Source: Clostridiales bacterium
GTDB lineage: Bacteria; Bacillota; Clostridia; Christensenellales; Aristaeellaceae
Length of the DNA stretch: 53,756 nt
Direction: 5' to 3'
Assembly: GCA_019419995.1 (NCBI GenBank)
Contig: JAHZHZ010000016.1
Span: forward strand, 1 to 53,756
Shown here: positions 22,951 through 32,066 of the stretch, in pieces
How positions within the stretch are numbered: position 1 is the first letter of the stretch
How the letters are laid out: the number at the start of each line of letters is the position of its first letter
Position numbers and translations under genes: made by a program
Notes under the pieces: model-generated
Seen by the model: the letters and a program-made list of their open reading frames with translations, nothing else
The model's database searches: none
What the model was told of the DNA's origin: nothing

Positions 22951-23925
22951 GTGGGTCGAAAAAAGCTGGTATGGGTGCTGTTGCTTTGCCTGTTGATGGC
23001 GGGTTGTGGTGCCAGAGAGGTACAGCAGGCCCAGGAACAGCCGTCGGTGCTGCTGGGCTTTGCTCAACTGGGTTGGGAGAGTGCCTGGCGGCTGGCAAAC
23101 ACTCAATCCATCAAGGATGCTGCGGAAACTGCGGGCGTATCGCTTATGTACGATAACGCTGAACAGAAGCAGGAACGTCAGATCAAGGCCATCCGTTCTT
23201 TTATTGCCTATCAGGTAGATGTAATTGCCTTTTCACCCATTGTGGAGACAGGCTGGGATAACGTGCTTCAGGAGGCGAGGGATGCGGGTATTCCAGTGTT
23301 GACAACAGATCGCATGATTCAAACGGAGGATGAAAGCCTTTGCGCAGGATTTGTTGGCTCTGATTTCCGGGAAGAAGGCCGTCGCGCAGGAGAATTCCTG
23401 ATTGAAAAAGCACAAAGAGACGGGCTTGAGGACCTTAATATCGTGGAGCTTTCGGGCACGCTGGATTCTACGCCCATGCTGCACCGGGCTGAGGGTTTTA
23501 GAGAGGCCATTGCTGGAGCGGAGAATTTGCATCTCATTGATTCCATGTCCGGAGACTTTTTGCGGCCCAAGGGGCGGGAGTGCATGAAAGCGCTGTTAGA
23601 GAAGCACGAAAAGATAGATGTGCTCTTTTCTCACAATGATGCTATGACGCTGGGCGCCATTACCGCTATGGAAGAGGCGGGCATTGAACCTGGCAAAGAC
23701 ATCATCATTATTACCGTGGATGCGGAACAGGCGGCCATTGATCTGCTCAGGGAGGGAAAGATCAACTGTGTGGTGGAATGCGAACCTCGCATTGGTGATA
23801 CGGTGATGGAACTGGCTAAGCGCCTTGCGGCGGGAGAGGAAATCCCCCGGTATACCTATTCCGAGGAGCGTGTATTTACAGAATTTGATCAAGATCTGGA
23901 TTCCATTGAGCCCAGGGGGTATTGA
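22951..23925 (+). CDS. Sugar-binding lipoprotein, probable sensor partner of the adjacent kinase
   Basis: A 324-residue type I periplasmic-binding protein with lipobox LMAGC (C19). The fold and sequence belong to the YtfQ/RbsB group (GFAQLGWESAWRLANTQSIK, SHNDAMTLGAITAMEEAG, DIIIITVDAEQAAID). It is a clear paralogue of the transporter binding protein at 27186-28172: both read NAEQKQE/DGQQKQE, then TGWD, in register. It is fused in operon to a histidine kinase gene (1-nt overlap, TGATG) rather than to permeases. So its likely job is to present ligand to the kinase, as XylFII does to LytS. The GTG at 22951 follows GGAGGGCG. The ligand is unknown; galactofuranose or a pentose/hexose is likely. 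Confidence 0.88.
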   Translation: MGRKKLVWVLLLCLLMAGCGAREVQQAQEQPSVLLGFAQLGWESAWRLANTQSIKDAAETAGVSLMYDNAEQKQERQIKAIRSFIAYQVDVIAFSPIVETGWDNVLQEARDAGIPVLTTDRMIQTEDESLCAGFVGSDFREEGRRAGEFLIEKAQRDGLEDLNIVELSGTLDSTPMLHRAEGFREAIAGAENLHLIDSMSGDFLRPKGRECMKALLEKHEKIDVLFSHNDAMTLGAITAMEEAGIEPGKDIIIITVDAEQAAIDLLREGKINCVVECEPRIGDTVMELAKRLAAGEEIPRYTYSEERVFTEFDQDLDSIEPRGY

Positions 23926-25388
23926 TGAAGCGTGTGTTGAAAAACGGGATATTTTCCCATCTGAGCGCTGGCGAAAGTATCGCGCAACGCCTGCGCGGCG
24001 CCTTTATGATATTGATGGGCTTGCTGATTATTCCTGCGCTGGTCAGTGTGGGAATGATGCTGCACTATGCCCAGGTGTACCATGGCTCCATTGCCCAGGT
24101 AGATCGTGTATCTTCCCTCAAGCCGTTGGTACAGACGCAGATTGGCGATGAAATGCGCTATGTAGTGGCTGGCCATAAGAGCTTTGATGGGGGCAGCCAG
24201 TATGATATGATCCATTGGGTGAACGATGAAATTGATGAACTGTCCCAATCCGCCGATCCAGATAATCTGACCGGACTCACCGTTGCCCGGCGCACCATGG
24301 GAACGTTGGAGGGGTACATTGATCGTATCGGCGTTCTACTGCGCACGGACCAGCCCATCGCCGAAAGTGAGGCATTGCTGGAGGAGGTGCGCAATGTCTC
24401 TTCTCTGGTAGCGGATATGCTGGAGGAGTATGCGGACGGCGAGATTAACGCCGCGGCTCGGGCCAGCGACCAGCTTCAGGGGACGCTGGGCGTGGTGACG
24501 CTGATATTGGTGCTATTGTTGCTCTTTACGCTTCTGTTTGCGGCATTGGCCCAACGTTCGCTGATTCGGGCTATCCGCACGCCCATCGAACGATTGGAGA
24601 GCTTTGCGGGAGCGTTGGCAGGAGGCAATCTCAAGGCCCGTGTGCCAGAAACTTCTGTGATGGAATTGCGAGTGTTGACCCAGAGTCTCAATACCATGGC
24701 AGGGCGGCTTCAGGATTTAATCGACGAGAATCGGCGGGAACAGGAGAATTTGAAAAAGAGCGAACTGAGAGCCTTGCAGGCGCAGATCAATCCTCATTTC
24801 CTGTACAATACGCTGGATGCCATTGTCTGGCTGGCGGAAGCAGGGCAGAGCGGAGAGGTCATCCATATTACTCGGGCGCTGTCGGATTTCTTTCGAATTT
24901 CCCTCAGCCAGGGTAGAGATTGGATTTCTTTGGGGGATGAGGTGCGCCATTTGACCGGTTACCTGACCATTCAGAAGGTGCGTTACCGGGATATTCTGGA
25001 TTATGAGCTGGACATTCCTCAAGAGCTTTACGAGCAGCGTATGCTCAAACTGCTGCTCCAGCCGCTGGTGGAAAATGCCATTTACCATGGCATCAAGCAT
25101 CGCCGAGGTCGGGGCATGATCCGGGTTACAGGGTGCAGGGAGGGAAACTGGCTGGTTTTATCCGTGCAGGACAACGGAGCGGGCATGACGCCGGAGCGCC
25201 TGAATCAGGTGCGCCAGGGTCTCGATGCCGGCAGGGGCGAGGGTGCTGGTTACGGGTTGTACAACGTCAACAAACGCATTCAGCTGTATTACAACCAGGC
25301 GCGGGGCGTAGAAATTGAGAGTCGGGAGCAGGAGGGAACCATCGTCTCCCTGCGGGTACCGATACTGCCGATCAATCAACAGGAATAG
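23925..25388 (+). CDS. YesM-type sensor histidine kinase
   Basis: A 487-residue kinase: TM1 (about 27-47), an extracytoplasmic helical sensor (about 50-185), TM2 (about 187-207), HAMP (208-260), then the His_kinase/HATPase module. Phospho-acceptor H291 sits in QAQINPHFLYNTLDAI, the N-box is LVENAIYHGIKH (N384), and the ATP lid has DNGAG (417-421) and GYGLYNVNKRI. The sensor domain lacks PAS or Cache motifs that I can see, which fits signal input through the co-encoded binding protein. ATG at 23925 overlaps the lipoprotein stop; an in-frame TTG lies just before it. The response regulator follows 10 nt downstream. Confidence 0.92.
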   Translation: MKRVLKNGIFSHLSAGESIAQRLRGAFMILMGLLIIPALVSVGMMLHYAQVYHGSIAQVDRVSSLKPLVQTQIGDEMRYVVAGHKSFDGGSQYDMIHWVNDEIDELSQSADPDNLTGLTVARRTMGTLEGYIDRIGVLLRTDQPIAESEALLEEVRNVSSLVADMLEEYADGEINAAARASDQLQGTLGVVTLILVLLLLFTLLFAALAQRSLIRAIRTPIERLESFAGALAGGNLKARVPETSVMELRVLTQSLNTMAGRLQDLIDENRREQENLKKSELRALQAQINPHFLYNTLDAIVWLAEAGQSGEVIHITRALSDFFRISLSQGRDWISLGDEVRHLTGYLTIQKVRYRDILDYELDIPQELYEQRMLKLLLQPLVENAIYHGIKHRRGRGMIRVTGCREGNWLVLSVQDNGAGMTPERLNQVRQGLDAGRGEGAGYGLYNVNKRIQLYYNQARGVEIESREQEGTIVSLRVPILPINQQE

Positions 25389-25398
25389 GGTGGAGCGC

Positions 25399-26988
25399 AT
25401 GTACAAGGTATTTCTGGTGGATGATGAAATCGTCGTGCGAGAGGGAATTCGTTCCAATTTTCCGTGGGAGGAGACGGATTTTCAACTGGTGGGCGAAGCG
25501 CCGGATGGCGAAATCGCTCTGTCCATGCTGCAGGATGTGAAGCCGGATATTCTGATTACGGACATTCGCATGCCCTTTATGGACGGCTTGGAACTGTGTC
25601 GTCATGTTTCTCGCAGCATGCCGTGGATTTATACGGTCATTCTCAGTGGTTATGATGATTTTGCTTATGCTCGAGAGGCTATTTCCCTGGGTGTGAAGGA
25701 ATATTTGCTCAAGCCAGTGAGTGGGCAGGAGCTTAAAACTGTACTGGAACGCATGGCGGTGCGCATCCAGGCGGATAAACAGCAGCAGGCCAGCCTGATG
25801 CTCTATCGAGAGCAGATGGCTTCTTCCAAGCGCTTTCTGAAGGAAAAACTGCTTACCGAACTATACGGTGGTGCTAACGGCGACCGGGTACTCAAAAGTG
25901 CGCGATCTCTGCAGATCAACCTGTTGGCTAAACACTATCTGGTAATGCTGCTGTGTCCAGAGACGGAAACGGAGAGCGAAGAAGATCTGTTGGGCGCTCA
26001 GAGTACGCTGGAGCGTCTGGCGGAGGGCAGCGGTGGAGCGGCGCAATTCTGCCGCACGCGAGCTGGCTTTTCTCTGCTGGTACTGGGAGATAACGCTTCC
26101 GATCTGGAAGAGCGGGCCTATGGTTTAGCGCAGGCTGCCCAATATGACGTGGAACGTAGTACTCAGGTACGCCTGTTGGTTGCTATCGGCACGGATGTCA
26201 GTACGCTTCAACAGATTCCCCAGTCCCTGTCCAATGCCCGAAAAATTATGGATAGGATGCGTAGTAACCGGGGTGACAATCGCGCCCGCCGGATCATGGG
26301 TGTGGAGGATATTCCCAGTGAAGTGGAACTTGCCTTGCCCGAGGACATGGATGCTGCACCCCTGAGCGAACAACTCAGATACGCCACACAGGGGGATGTG
26401 GAGCGTATTCTGGGCAGGTATGTGGCGGGGCTGGGAGACGCTGCCGCACAGTCAGCCATGATGGCCAACTATTTTTTTGTAGAAATCATGTTGGCCGCCT
26501 CGCGCATCATCCGGGACAGCCAGGGATCGCCCCAGGAGGTAATCCCCGAAGCTTTCCGGGCCCAAAATTCTCTTTTAAACGTGGAGGAAGTTCTTCCCCT
26601 TTGTCGGGATATGCTGCGGCGTGCCATTGAATTTCGGGATGCTCGGGGTTCTTCCCGCCATGGTGGGGTCATCCGCAAGGCACAGGCTTTCATAGCAGCT
26701 CATTACGCCGATTCTAACATTACCTTGCACGATGTGGCCGCCCACGTGGCGCTTTCTAACAACCATTTCTGTACAGTGTTTTCACAGGAAATGGGCGTTA
26801 CTTTCACCGAGTATATCACCGAGGTGCGCATCAGCCGTGCCAAGGAATTGCTGAGTACCACAGCTATGCGTACCAGTGAGGTGGCCTATGCGGTGGGGTA
26901 CAATGATCCCCGGTATTTCAGCTATCTCTTTAAAAAGAATACTGGTTTATCGCCCAGAGATTATCGCAAGGATGAAAAGAACAATTGA
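25399..26988 (+). CDS. YesN-type response regulator with AraC DNA-binding domain
   Basis: 529 residues. The N-terminal receiver has the acidic pair DDE (8-10) and phospho-acceptor D55 (ITDIRMPFMDG), then LSGYDDF and LKPVSG. The middle region (about 125-420) is the variable linker common to YesN proteins. The C-terminal AraC-type double HTH begins near residue 430 (AQAFIAAHYADSNITLHDVA, then VGYNDPRYFSYLFKKNTGLSPRDYR). The ATG at 25399 follows GGTGGAGCGC; the longer frame to 25315 is inside the kinase gene. It should activate the transporter operon starting about 150 nt downstream, where the -35 box is poor. That target is inference from position. Confidence 0.92.
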   Translation: MYKVFLVDDEIVVREGIRSNFPWEETDFQLVGEAPDGEIALSMLQDVKPDILITDIRMPFMDGLELCRHVSRSMPWIYTVILSGYDDFAYAREAISLGVKEYLLKPVSGQELKTVLERMAVRIQADKQQQASLMLYREQMASSKRFLKEKLLTELYGGANGDRVLKSARSLQINLLAKHYLVMLLCPETETESEEDLLGAQSTLERLAEGSGGAAQFCRTRAGFSLLVLGDNASDLEERAYGLAQAAQYDVERSTQVRLLVAIGTDVSTLQQIPQSLSNARKIMDRMRSNRGDNRARRIMGVEDIPSEVELALPEDMDAAPLSEQLRYATQGDVERILGRYVAGLGDAAAQSAMMANYFFVEIMLAASRIIRDSQGSPQEVIPEAFRAQNSLLNVEEVLPLCRDMLRRAIEFRDARGSSRHGGVIRKAQAFIAAHYADSNITLHDVAAHVALSNNHFCTVFSQEMGVTFTEYITEVRISRAKELLSTTAMRTSEVAYAVGYNDPRYFSYLFKKNTGLSPRDYRKDEKNN

Positions 26989-27013
26989 TCTGCGGAAAAA
27001 ATTGAAACTTATT

Positions 27014-27138
27014 CCGAAAATATTGTACATATCTGCGAAGGACGGCAGAATAACCGAAAAACTTTGCCGCAAGCATAAAAAAACGAAACAAATCGCTGAA
27101 TTCTTTTCGTTTTCGTGAAGGATGAAATCCATTATAAT
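27014..27138 (+). promoter_or_regulatory. Promoter and candidate activator region of the sugar transporter operon
   Basis: A good TATAAT (27133-27138) has no recognisable -35 box, as expected for an activator-dependent promoter. Upstream lie a direct repeat CCGAAAA at 27014 and 27055 (41 bp apart, about four helical turns). There is also a 9-bp inverted repeat AAAACGAAA/TTTCGTTTT (27080-27088 with 27105-27113) abutting the -35 position. One or both could bind the AraC-type regulator. No terminator with a T-run follows the regulator gene. Confidence 0.5.
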
Positions 27139-27185
27139 AGATATCAGAAGGGCGATTGCCCGCAATTTATAAGGAGGGTTTCATC

Positions 27186-28172
27186 ATGAAGAAACTGTTT
27201 GCTCTGGTTCTGGCTCTGGTTCTGGTCATGGGTCTGGCAGCCAGCGCTTCCGCTCTGACGGTGGCGTTCTCTCAGATTGGCCAGGAGTCCGATTGGCGTA
27301 CCGCCAACACCGATAACGTCTGTGCTGCTATTGAGGCTGAGGGCTGGGAGCTGGTCTATGACGACGGCCAGCAGAAGCAGGAGAATCAGATCAAGGCTCT
27401 GCGCAACTTCATCACTCAGGGCGTAGATTACATCCTCTTCACCGGCGTAGTTTCTACTGGCTGGGACGAGGTTCTGGCAGAAGTTAACGAGGCGGAAATC
27501 CCGCTGCTGCTGTTGGACCGCATTCCGGATTGCGCGGACAAGATCGACTACGTTGCCGCTTTTGGCGGAGACTTCGTTGAGGAAGGCCGCCGTATGGCTC
27601 GCTGGACTGGCGAATATCTCAAGTCCATTGGCCGTGGCGAGGAAGAAATCAACGTTGTTATGCTCGAGGGCACCACTGGCGCCGATGCGCAGGTTGGCCG
27701 CAGCGAGGGCATCCTGGAAGCTTTGGCCGAGTATCCGAACCTGAAGCTGGTGGCTCAGCAGTCCGGTAACTTCACCCGCGCCGAAGGCCAGGCCGTTATG
27801 GAGAGCTTCCTGAAGTCCATCGACGATATCGACGTGCTGCTGGCGCAGAACGACGACATGGCTCTGGGCGCCATCGATGCCATCAAGGCCGCTGGTAAGG
27901 TTCCGGGCAAGGACATCATCATCGTGGGCTGCGACTCTGTTAAGGCCGCTTTCGATGCCATCGTTGCTGGCGAAATGAACTGCACCGTTGAGTGCACGCC
28001 CCTGTACGCTGAGTTCGTAGTTTCCACCATCAAGGCTCTGGAAGCTGGCGAGACCTTCGACAAGACTGTGATCCATCCCGAAGAGGGCGTCTTCGACATG
28101 GAAGGCGGAATCAACTGCGGCACCGTGACCTCCATCAAGGCTGCCGACGTGATCGACGAGCGCGTGTACTAA
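27186..28172 (+). CDS. Sugar ABC transporter substrate-binding protein (YtfQ-like)
   Basis: A 328-residue secreted binding protein with a classical signal peptide (MKKLFALVLALVLVMGLAAS, cleavage near SASA-LT) and no lipobox. It has the type I periplasmic fold of the galactofuranose/ribose group (AFSQIGQESDWRTANT, AQNDDMALGAIDAIKAAG, DIIIVGCDSVKAAFDAI). It is the binding component for the ATPase and two permeases downstream. The ATG at 27186 follows AAGGAGGG; the frame from 27156 is not needed. Codons are strongly biased to C/G-ending forms (CTG, GGC, ATC) compared with neighbours, a sign of high expression. Confidence 0.93.
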   Translation: MKKLFALVLALVLVMGLAASASALTVAFSQIGQESDWRTANTDNVCAAIEAEGWELVYDDGQQKQENQIKALRNFITQGVDYILFTGVVSTGWDEVLAEVNEAEIPLLLLDRIPDCADKIDYVAAFGGDFVEEGRRMARWTGEYLKSIGRGEEEINVVMLEGTTGADAQVGRSEGILEALAEYPNLKLVAQQSGNFTRAEGQAVMESFLKSIDDIDVLLAQNDDMALGAIDAIKAAGKVPGKDIIIVGCDSVKAAFDAIVAGEMNCTVECTPLYAEFVVSTIKALEAGETFDKTVIHPEEGVFDMEGGINCGTVTSIKAADVIDERVY

Positions 28173-28192
28173 TTCGCATAGCTGAACTCAAG

Positions 28193-28242
28193 GGGGCTGC
28201 TGCACGGCAGCCCCTTTGCAGGGCGGACTTGCTCCGCCCTGC
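28193..28242 (+). terminator. Two tandem hairpins between the binding protein and ATPase genes
   Basis: The first stem is GGGGCTGC/GCAGCCCC (28193-28200 with 28207-28214), followed by TTT. The second is a 10-bp stem (28218-28227 with 28233-28242) without a T-run. Such hairpins usually protect the upstream mRNA and let only part of the transcription continue, giving more binding protein than membrane components. Confidence 0.65.
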
Positions 28243-28265
28243 GTTCGTATTAAGGAGGGATACTC

Positions 28266-29795
28266 TTGCCGGACAAATGCATTCTCGAAATGAAGGGCAT
28301 TGAAATTCAGTTTCCCGGCGTCAAGGCCCTGGATAAGGTGGACTTCAGCCTGCGAGCAGGAGAAGTACATGCGCTTCTGGGGGAAAACGGCGCGGGCAAA
28401 TCCACGCTGATCAAATGTCTTACGGGCGTCAACCATATGGACGCAGGCACTATCCTGCTGGATGGCCGCCAGATTCATCCCAACAGCCCTCAGGAAGCCA
28501 TGAACGAGGGCATCTCTACCGTGTATCAGGAGATCAACCTCTGCCCGAACCTTACGGTGGCGGAGAACATCTTTGTTGGCCGCCAGCCCATGAAGCGCGG
28601 TCAGATTAATTGGAAAGAAATTAACAGGCGTGCGGCCGAACTGATGGAGCGCTTCCATCTGGATATCGATGTTACCCGCCCGCTGTCTTATTATTCCACG
28701 GCCATTCAGCAGATGGTTTCCATTGCCCGCGCTGTGGACGTTCAGGCTAAGATCCTGATTTTGGATGAGCCTACCTCCTCTCTGGATGAAAATGAAGTGC
28801 AGCTGCTCTTTAACGTTATGCGCGAGCTCAAGGCCAGCGGCATGGGCATCATTTTCATTACCCACTTCCTGGATCAGATTTATGCCATTTCAGATCGCAT
28901 GACCATCCTGCGCAATGGCCATCTGGTGGGCACCTATGATATCAGCGAGATCACGAAGCTGGAACTGGTGACCAAGATGGTGGGCAAGGACATGGACGTC
29001 ATCTTTAATCTCAAGCGTGCGGAAGTATCCGAGGATACCCCCTATATGCTCACGGCCACGCACATCGGCGCACCCGGAAAGATCGAAGATATCACCGTGG
29101 AGATTCGCAAGGGCGAACTGATGGGCTTTGCGGGCCTGCTGGGCTCCGGCCGCACGGAGACGGCGGAAATCCTCTTCGGTGCCAACCGGGCCAGCAAGGG
29201 TGAGTTTAAGATGGATGGCAAGACCGTCAGCATTAAAAATCCCCAGGAAGCCATGGCCAACCGCATCGCCTTCTGTCCGGAAGACCGCAAGCGGGACGGC
29301 ATCATCGGAGATCTGTCCATTCGTGAAAATATCATGCTGGCAGTACAGGCGCGCAGAGGTTTTATGCATCCCATGTCCCGTCAAGAGCAGAATGAACTGG
29401 CAGATAAGTACATAAAGGCTCTGGGCATCGCTACACCGGACGCTGAGAAGAAGATTGGCGAACTTTCCGGCGGCAACCAGCAGAAGGTCATTCTGGCCCG
29501 CTGGATGGCCACTGAGCCGAACCTGTTGATTCTGGACGAGCCCACCCGCGGTATCGACGTGGGCGCCAAGGCGGAAATTCAGCGCCTGATGCTGGAGATG
29601 TGCGATCAGGGTGTATCGGTCATCTTCATCAGTTCCGAGCTGGAGGAAGTGATTCGCTGCTCCAACCGCATTACCATCATGCGAGATGGCAAGAAGGCCG
29701 GCGAGCTCAAGGGCCCCTTCAGCAGCGAGACCCAGCAGGAGATTCTGAAGATCATTGCCGGCGAAGGTACCAAAGCGGCAGGGGGGGATAAGTAA
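28266..29795 (+). CDS. Sugar ABC transporter ATPase with two nucleotide-binding domains
   Basis: A 509-residue dual-domain ATPase of the RbsA/MglA/YtfR class. The first domain has Walker A GENGAGKST (near residue 40) and Walker B ILILDEPTSSLD. The second has a degenerate P-loop GLLGSGRTE, as is usual in this family, with signature LSGGNQQKV and Walker B LLILDEPTRGIDVG. The start is TTG at 28266, with AAGGAGGG upstream. Its stop overlaps the next ATG by 1 nt. It energises uptake of the sugar captured by the upstream binding protein. Confidence 0.94.
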   Translation: MPDKCILEMKGIEIQFPGVKALDKVDFSLRAGEVHALLGENGAGKSTLIKCLTGVNHMDAGTILLDGRQIHPNSPQEAMNEGISTVYQEINLCPNLTVAENIFVGRQPMKRGQINWKEINRRAAELMERFHLDIDVTRPLSYYSTAIQQMVSIARAVDVQAKILILDEPTSSLDENEVQLLFNVMRELKASGMGIIFITHFLDQIYAISDRMTILRNGHLVGTYDISEITKLELVTKMVGKDMDVIFNLKRAEVSEDTPYMLTATHIGAPGKIEDITVEIRKGELMGFAGLLGSGRTETAEILFGANRASKGEFKMDGKTVSIKNPQEAMANRIAFCPEDRKRDGIIGDLSIRENIMLAVQARRGFMHPMSRQEQNELADKYIKALGIATPDAEKKIGELSGGNQQKVILARWMATEPNLLILDEPTRGIDVGAKAEIQRLMLEMCDQGVSVIFISSELEEVIRCSNRITIMRDGKKAGELKGPFSSETQQEILKIIAGEGTKAAGGDK

Positions 29796-30880
29796 TGAAG
29801 AAAAAGTTTGATATGTCCTCGCTGATGCGCTCCAAGATCACCTGGGCGGTGGTAGCGGAGCTGCTGATCCTGCTGGTTTGCCTGATTATCCGGCCGGACT
29901 TCTTCAAGATCAGCTATCAGCCTTCCACGGGCATGCTCTACGGCAGCCTGATTGATATTCTCAACCGTTCCGCGGAGATCACCATCATTGCCATGGGCAT
30001 GACGCTGGTCATCGCCCTGGGCGGAACCGACCTTTCCGTGGGCGCATTGGTGGCCCTCTCCGGTGCCATTGCACTGAAATTTTTGCGCTGGGACGTGGCG
30101 GCCTATCCCACCCCCGGCAATTATAGCGTGTACAGCTTCGCACTGGTGTTGCTGGTGCCGCTGGTGGTGTGCGCCATCATGGGCCTGTTTAACGGCTTCA
30201 TGATCGCCAAGGTGGGCATGCAGCCCATCATCGCTACGTTGATTCTGATGGTCTGCGGCCGCGGCGTGGCTCAGATTCTCACCGATGGCAAGCAGTTTAC
30301 CACGCTGTACGAGCCTTTCCGCTTCATTGGACAAGGTAGCTTCCTGTTCTTGCCCATGCCGGTGATTATCACTATTGTAGTGGTGGCGGGCGTGGCGCTC
30401 TTTACCCGCAAGACGGCGTTCGGTACCTTCGTGGAATCCGTGGGCATCAACCGCAGCGCCAGCCGCCTCTCCGGTATCAATGCTCAGCGGGTAATCCTGA
30501 TCGTTTTTGCCCTGACGGGCTTCCTCTCCGCCATTTCCGGCCTGATTTATTCCAGCCGCATCATGTCCAACGACTCCAACAATGCGGGCCTGAACTATGA
30601 GATGGACGCCATTCTGGCGGTGGTTATCGGCGGTACCAGCATGTCCGGCGGCAAATTCAGCCTGGCGGGCACGGTGATTGGTTCCATCATCATCCGTACC
30701 ATTGTTACCTTTGTTTACTACTTCGGCATCGTTTCCGAAGCCACCATGGCCTTCAAGGCGCTGATTATTGCGGTGGTCATCGTGCTCCAGTCCGAACCGG
30801 TGCGCGAATACTTCGCAAAGCGGGCTAAGAACCGCAACATGGCCAAGGCAATGGCGAAAGGGGGAGCGCAGAATGTCTGA
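29795..30880 (+). CDS. Sugar ABC transporter permease 1 (YtfT/RbsC-like)
   Basis: A 361-residue permease of the BPD_transp_2 family with about ten helices, the family core motif GGTDLSVGALVALSGA (about 73-88) and the repeat-like VIGGTSMSGGKFSLAGTVIGS near residue 270. The N-terminus MKKKFDMSSLMRSKITW is cytoplasmic. Its ATG shares one base with the ATPase stop. Two non-identical permeases, rather than a homodimer, mark the YtfT-YjfF (galactofuranose) layout rather than the ribose (RbsC) layout. Confidence 0.92.
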   Translation: MKKKFDMSSLMRSKITWAVVAELLILLVCLIIRPDFFKISYQPSTGMLYGSLIDILNRSAEITIIAMGMTLVIALGGTDLSVGALVALSGAIALKFLRWDVAAYPTPGNYSVYSFALVLLVPLVVCAIMGLFNGFMIAKVGMQPIIATLILMVCGRGVAQILTDGKQFTTLYEPFRFIGQGSFLFLPMPVIITIVVVAGVALFTRKTAFGTFVESVGINRSASRLSGINAQRVILIVFALTGFLSAISGLIYSSRIMSNDSNNAGLNYEMDAILAVVIGGTSMSGGKFSLAGTVIGSIIIRTIVTFVYYFGIVSEATMAFKALIIAVVIVLQSEPVREYFAKRAKNRNMAKAMAKGGAQNV

Positions 30881-31922
30881 AAAAAATCTCGTGAGGCGCA
30901 AGAGTCTGGCGAGCCGCATCGCCAACCCCAAGTACATCATGGTCTATGCCACCATCGGCATCTTCCTGATTATCTATGCCTTTGGCGCCATCCTCTATGG
31001 CAGTAAGGGCTTTACCACCCTGCGCACCTTTGTGAATATGTTCATCGACAATGCCTATTATGGCATCTCTGCCGTGGGTATGACTATGGTGCTCATCACT
31101 GGCGGTATCGATCTGTCGGTGGCCTCTGTGGCCTCTCTGACGGGTATGTTCATCGCTTACGGCAGCACGGTCATGGGCATTCATCCCATTTTCTGCATCC
31201 TGTTCTCCCTGGTGGTGGGAGTGGGCCTGGGCCTTTTGCAGGGCGCGACTATTCACTATCTGAACGTTCCCCCCTTTATCGCCACCCTGACGGGCAACTT
31301 CCTGGCCCGCGGCGTGTGCTCCCTGATCAGCCGTGAATCCATCGATATTTCCCATCCGATGATCGACGCGCTGGCCAAGTGGAAGATCTATTTCATGCGC
31401 TTGGAGGATGGCGAGTGGGTGAAGATCAAGCCCATTGCGTTCATTAACTTCAACTTGATTCTTTTCCTGGTGATGATCATCATCGGCGCCATCATCCTGC
31501 AAAAGACCCGCTTTGGCCGCAACGTCTATGCCATCGGTGGCAATGAGCAGTCGGCAAAGCTCATGGGTCTGCCCGTGGGCCGCACTAAGGTGCTGGTGTA
31601 TGGCTTTAACGGATTGTGCTCCGTGCTGGCAGGTGTGGCTTACGCACTGTATGTAAAATCCGGTTGGAACCTGTCCCTTCAGGGTGGCGAGCTGGAAGTG
31701 ATTACCTGTGCGGTTATCGGAGGCACGCTGCTAACCGGTGGCGTGGGATACATGGTGGGCACGCTCTTTGGCGTATTGCTCAAGTCCGTCATTCCGGCAC
31801 TGATCACCTTTAATGGAAACCTCTTGTCCTGGTGGGGCAAGATTGCCACGGGTCTGTTGCTGCTGCTGTTCATTTGTATCCAGCGGGCGGTAGTCAGCTA
31901 CACGGGCCGCAAGAAGGCCTGA
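30873..31922 (+). CDS. Sugar ABC transporter permease 2 (YjfF-like)
   Basis: A 349-residue paralogue of permease 1, with ITGGIDLSVASVASLTGMF and CAVIGGTLLTGGVGYMVGTL marking the two family motifs. It starts at ATG 30873, 8 nt inside the end of permease 1, behind AAAGGGGGAGCGC; the in-frame extension from 30768 lies inside permease 1 and is rejected. It should form a heterodimeric channel with permease 1. It is the last gene of the operon, followed by a strong terminator. Confidence 0.92.
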   Translation: MSEKNLVRRKSLASRIANPKYIMVYATIGIFLIIYAFGAILYGSKGFTTLRTFVNMFIDNAYYGISAVGMTMVLITGGIDLSVASVASLTGMFIAYGSTVMGIHPIFCILFSLVVGVGLGLLQGATIHYLNVPPFIATLTGNFLARGVCSLISRESIDISHPMIDALAKWKIYFMRLEDGEWVKIKPIAFINFNLILFLVMIIIGAIILQKTRFGRNVYAIGGNEQSAKLMGLPVGRTKVLVYGFNGLCSVLAGVAYALYVKSGWNLSLQGGELEVITCAVIGGTLLTGGVGYMVGTLFGVLLKSVIPALITFNGNLLSWWGKIATGLLLLLFICIQRAVVSYTGRKKA

Positions 31923-31953
31923 TACTTTGGAGGAATTTCTTCCAGGACAACTA

Positions 31954-31989
31954 TTCCCCTGTCTCCTATTGGAGACAGGGGAATTTTTT
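31954..31989 (+). terminator. Terminator of the sugar transporter operon
   Basis: A 13-bp perfect stem (31954-31966 with 31971-31983, TATT loop) is followed by TTTTTTC. Confidence 0.93.
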
Positions 31990-32009
31990 CTGAAAGCTTC
32001 TATCAATAG

Positions 32010-32050
32010 AACGAGGGGCACTATCTCAGACAGCGCTCCTCGTTTGAGTT
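32010..32050. terminator. Weak hairpin between convergent operons
   Basis: AACGAGG and CCTCGTT (32010-32016 with 32038-32044) have an imperfect inner extension. The plus-strand tail is TGAGTTTTT; the minus-strand tail lacks a T-run. It may be a back-up terminator for the sugar operon. No better terminator for the malic enzyme gene is visible. Confidence 0.4.
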
Positions 32051-32066
32051 TTTAAATAATTTTTCC

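Noticed and set aside
27144..28076. 310-codon minus-strand frame opposite the sugar-binding protein
   Set aside because: The plus frame has a signal peptide, ribosome binding site and family motifs. The opposite frame has none.
29606..30940. 444-codon minus-strand frame opposite the sugar permease gene
   Set aside because: His/Gln/Asp-rich composition and no start signals; a shadow caused by strong codon bias in the permease.
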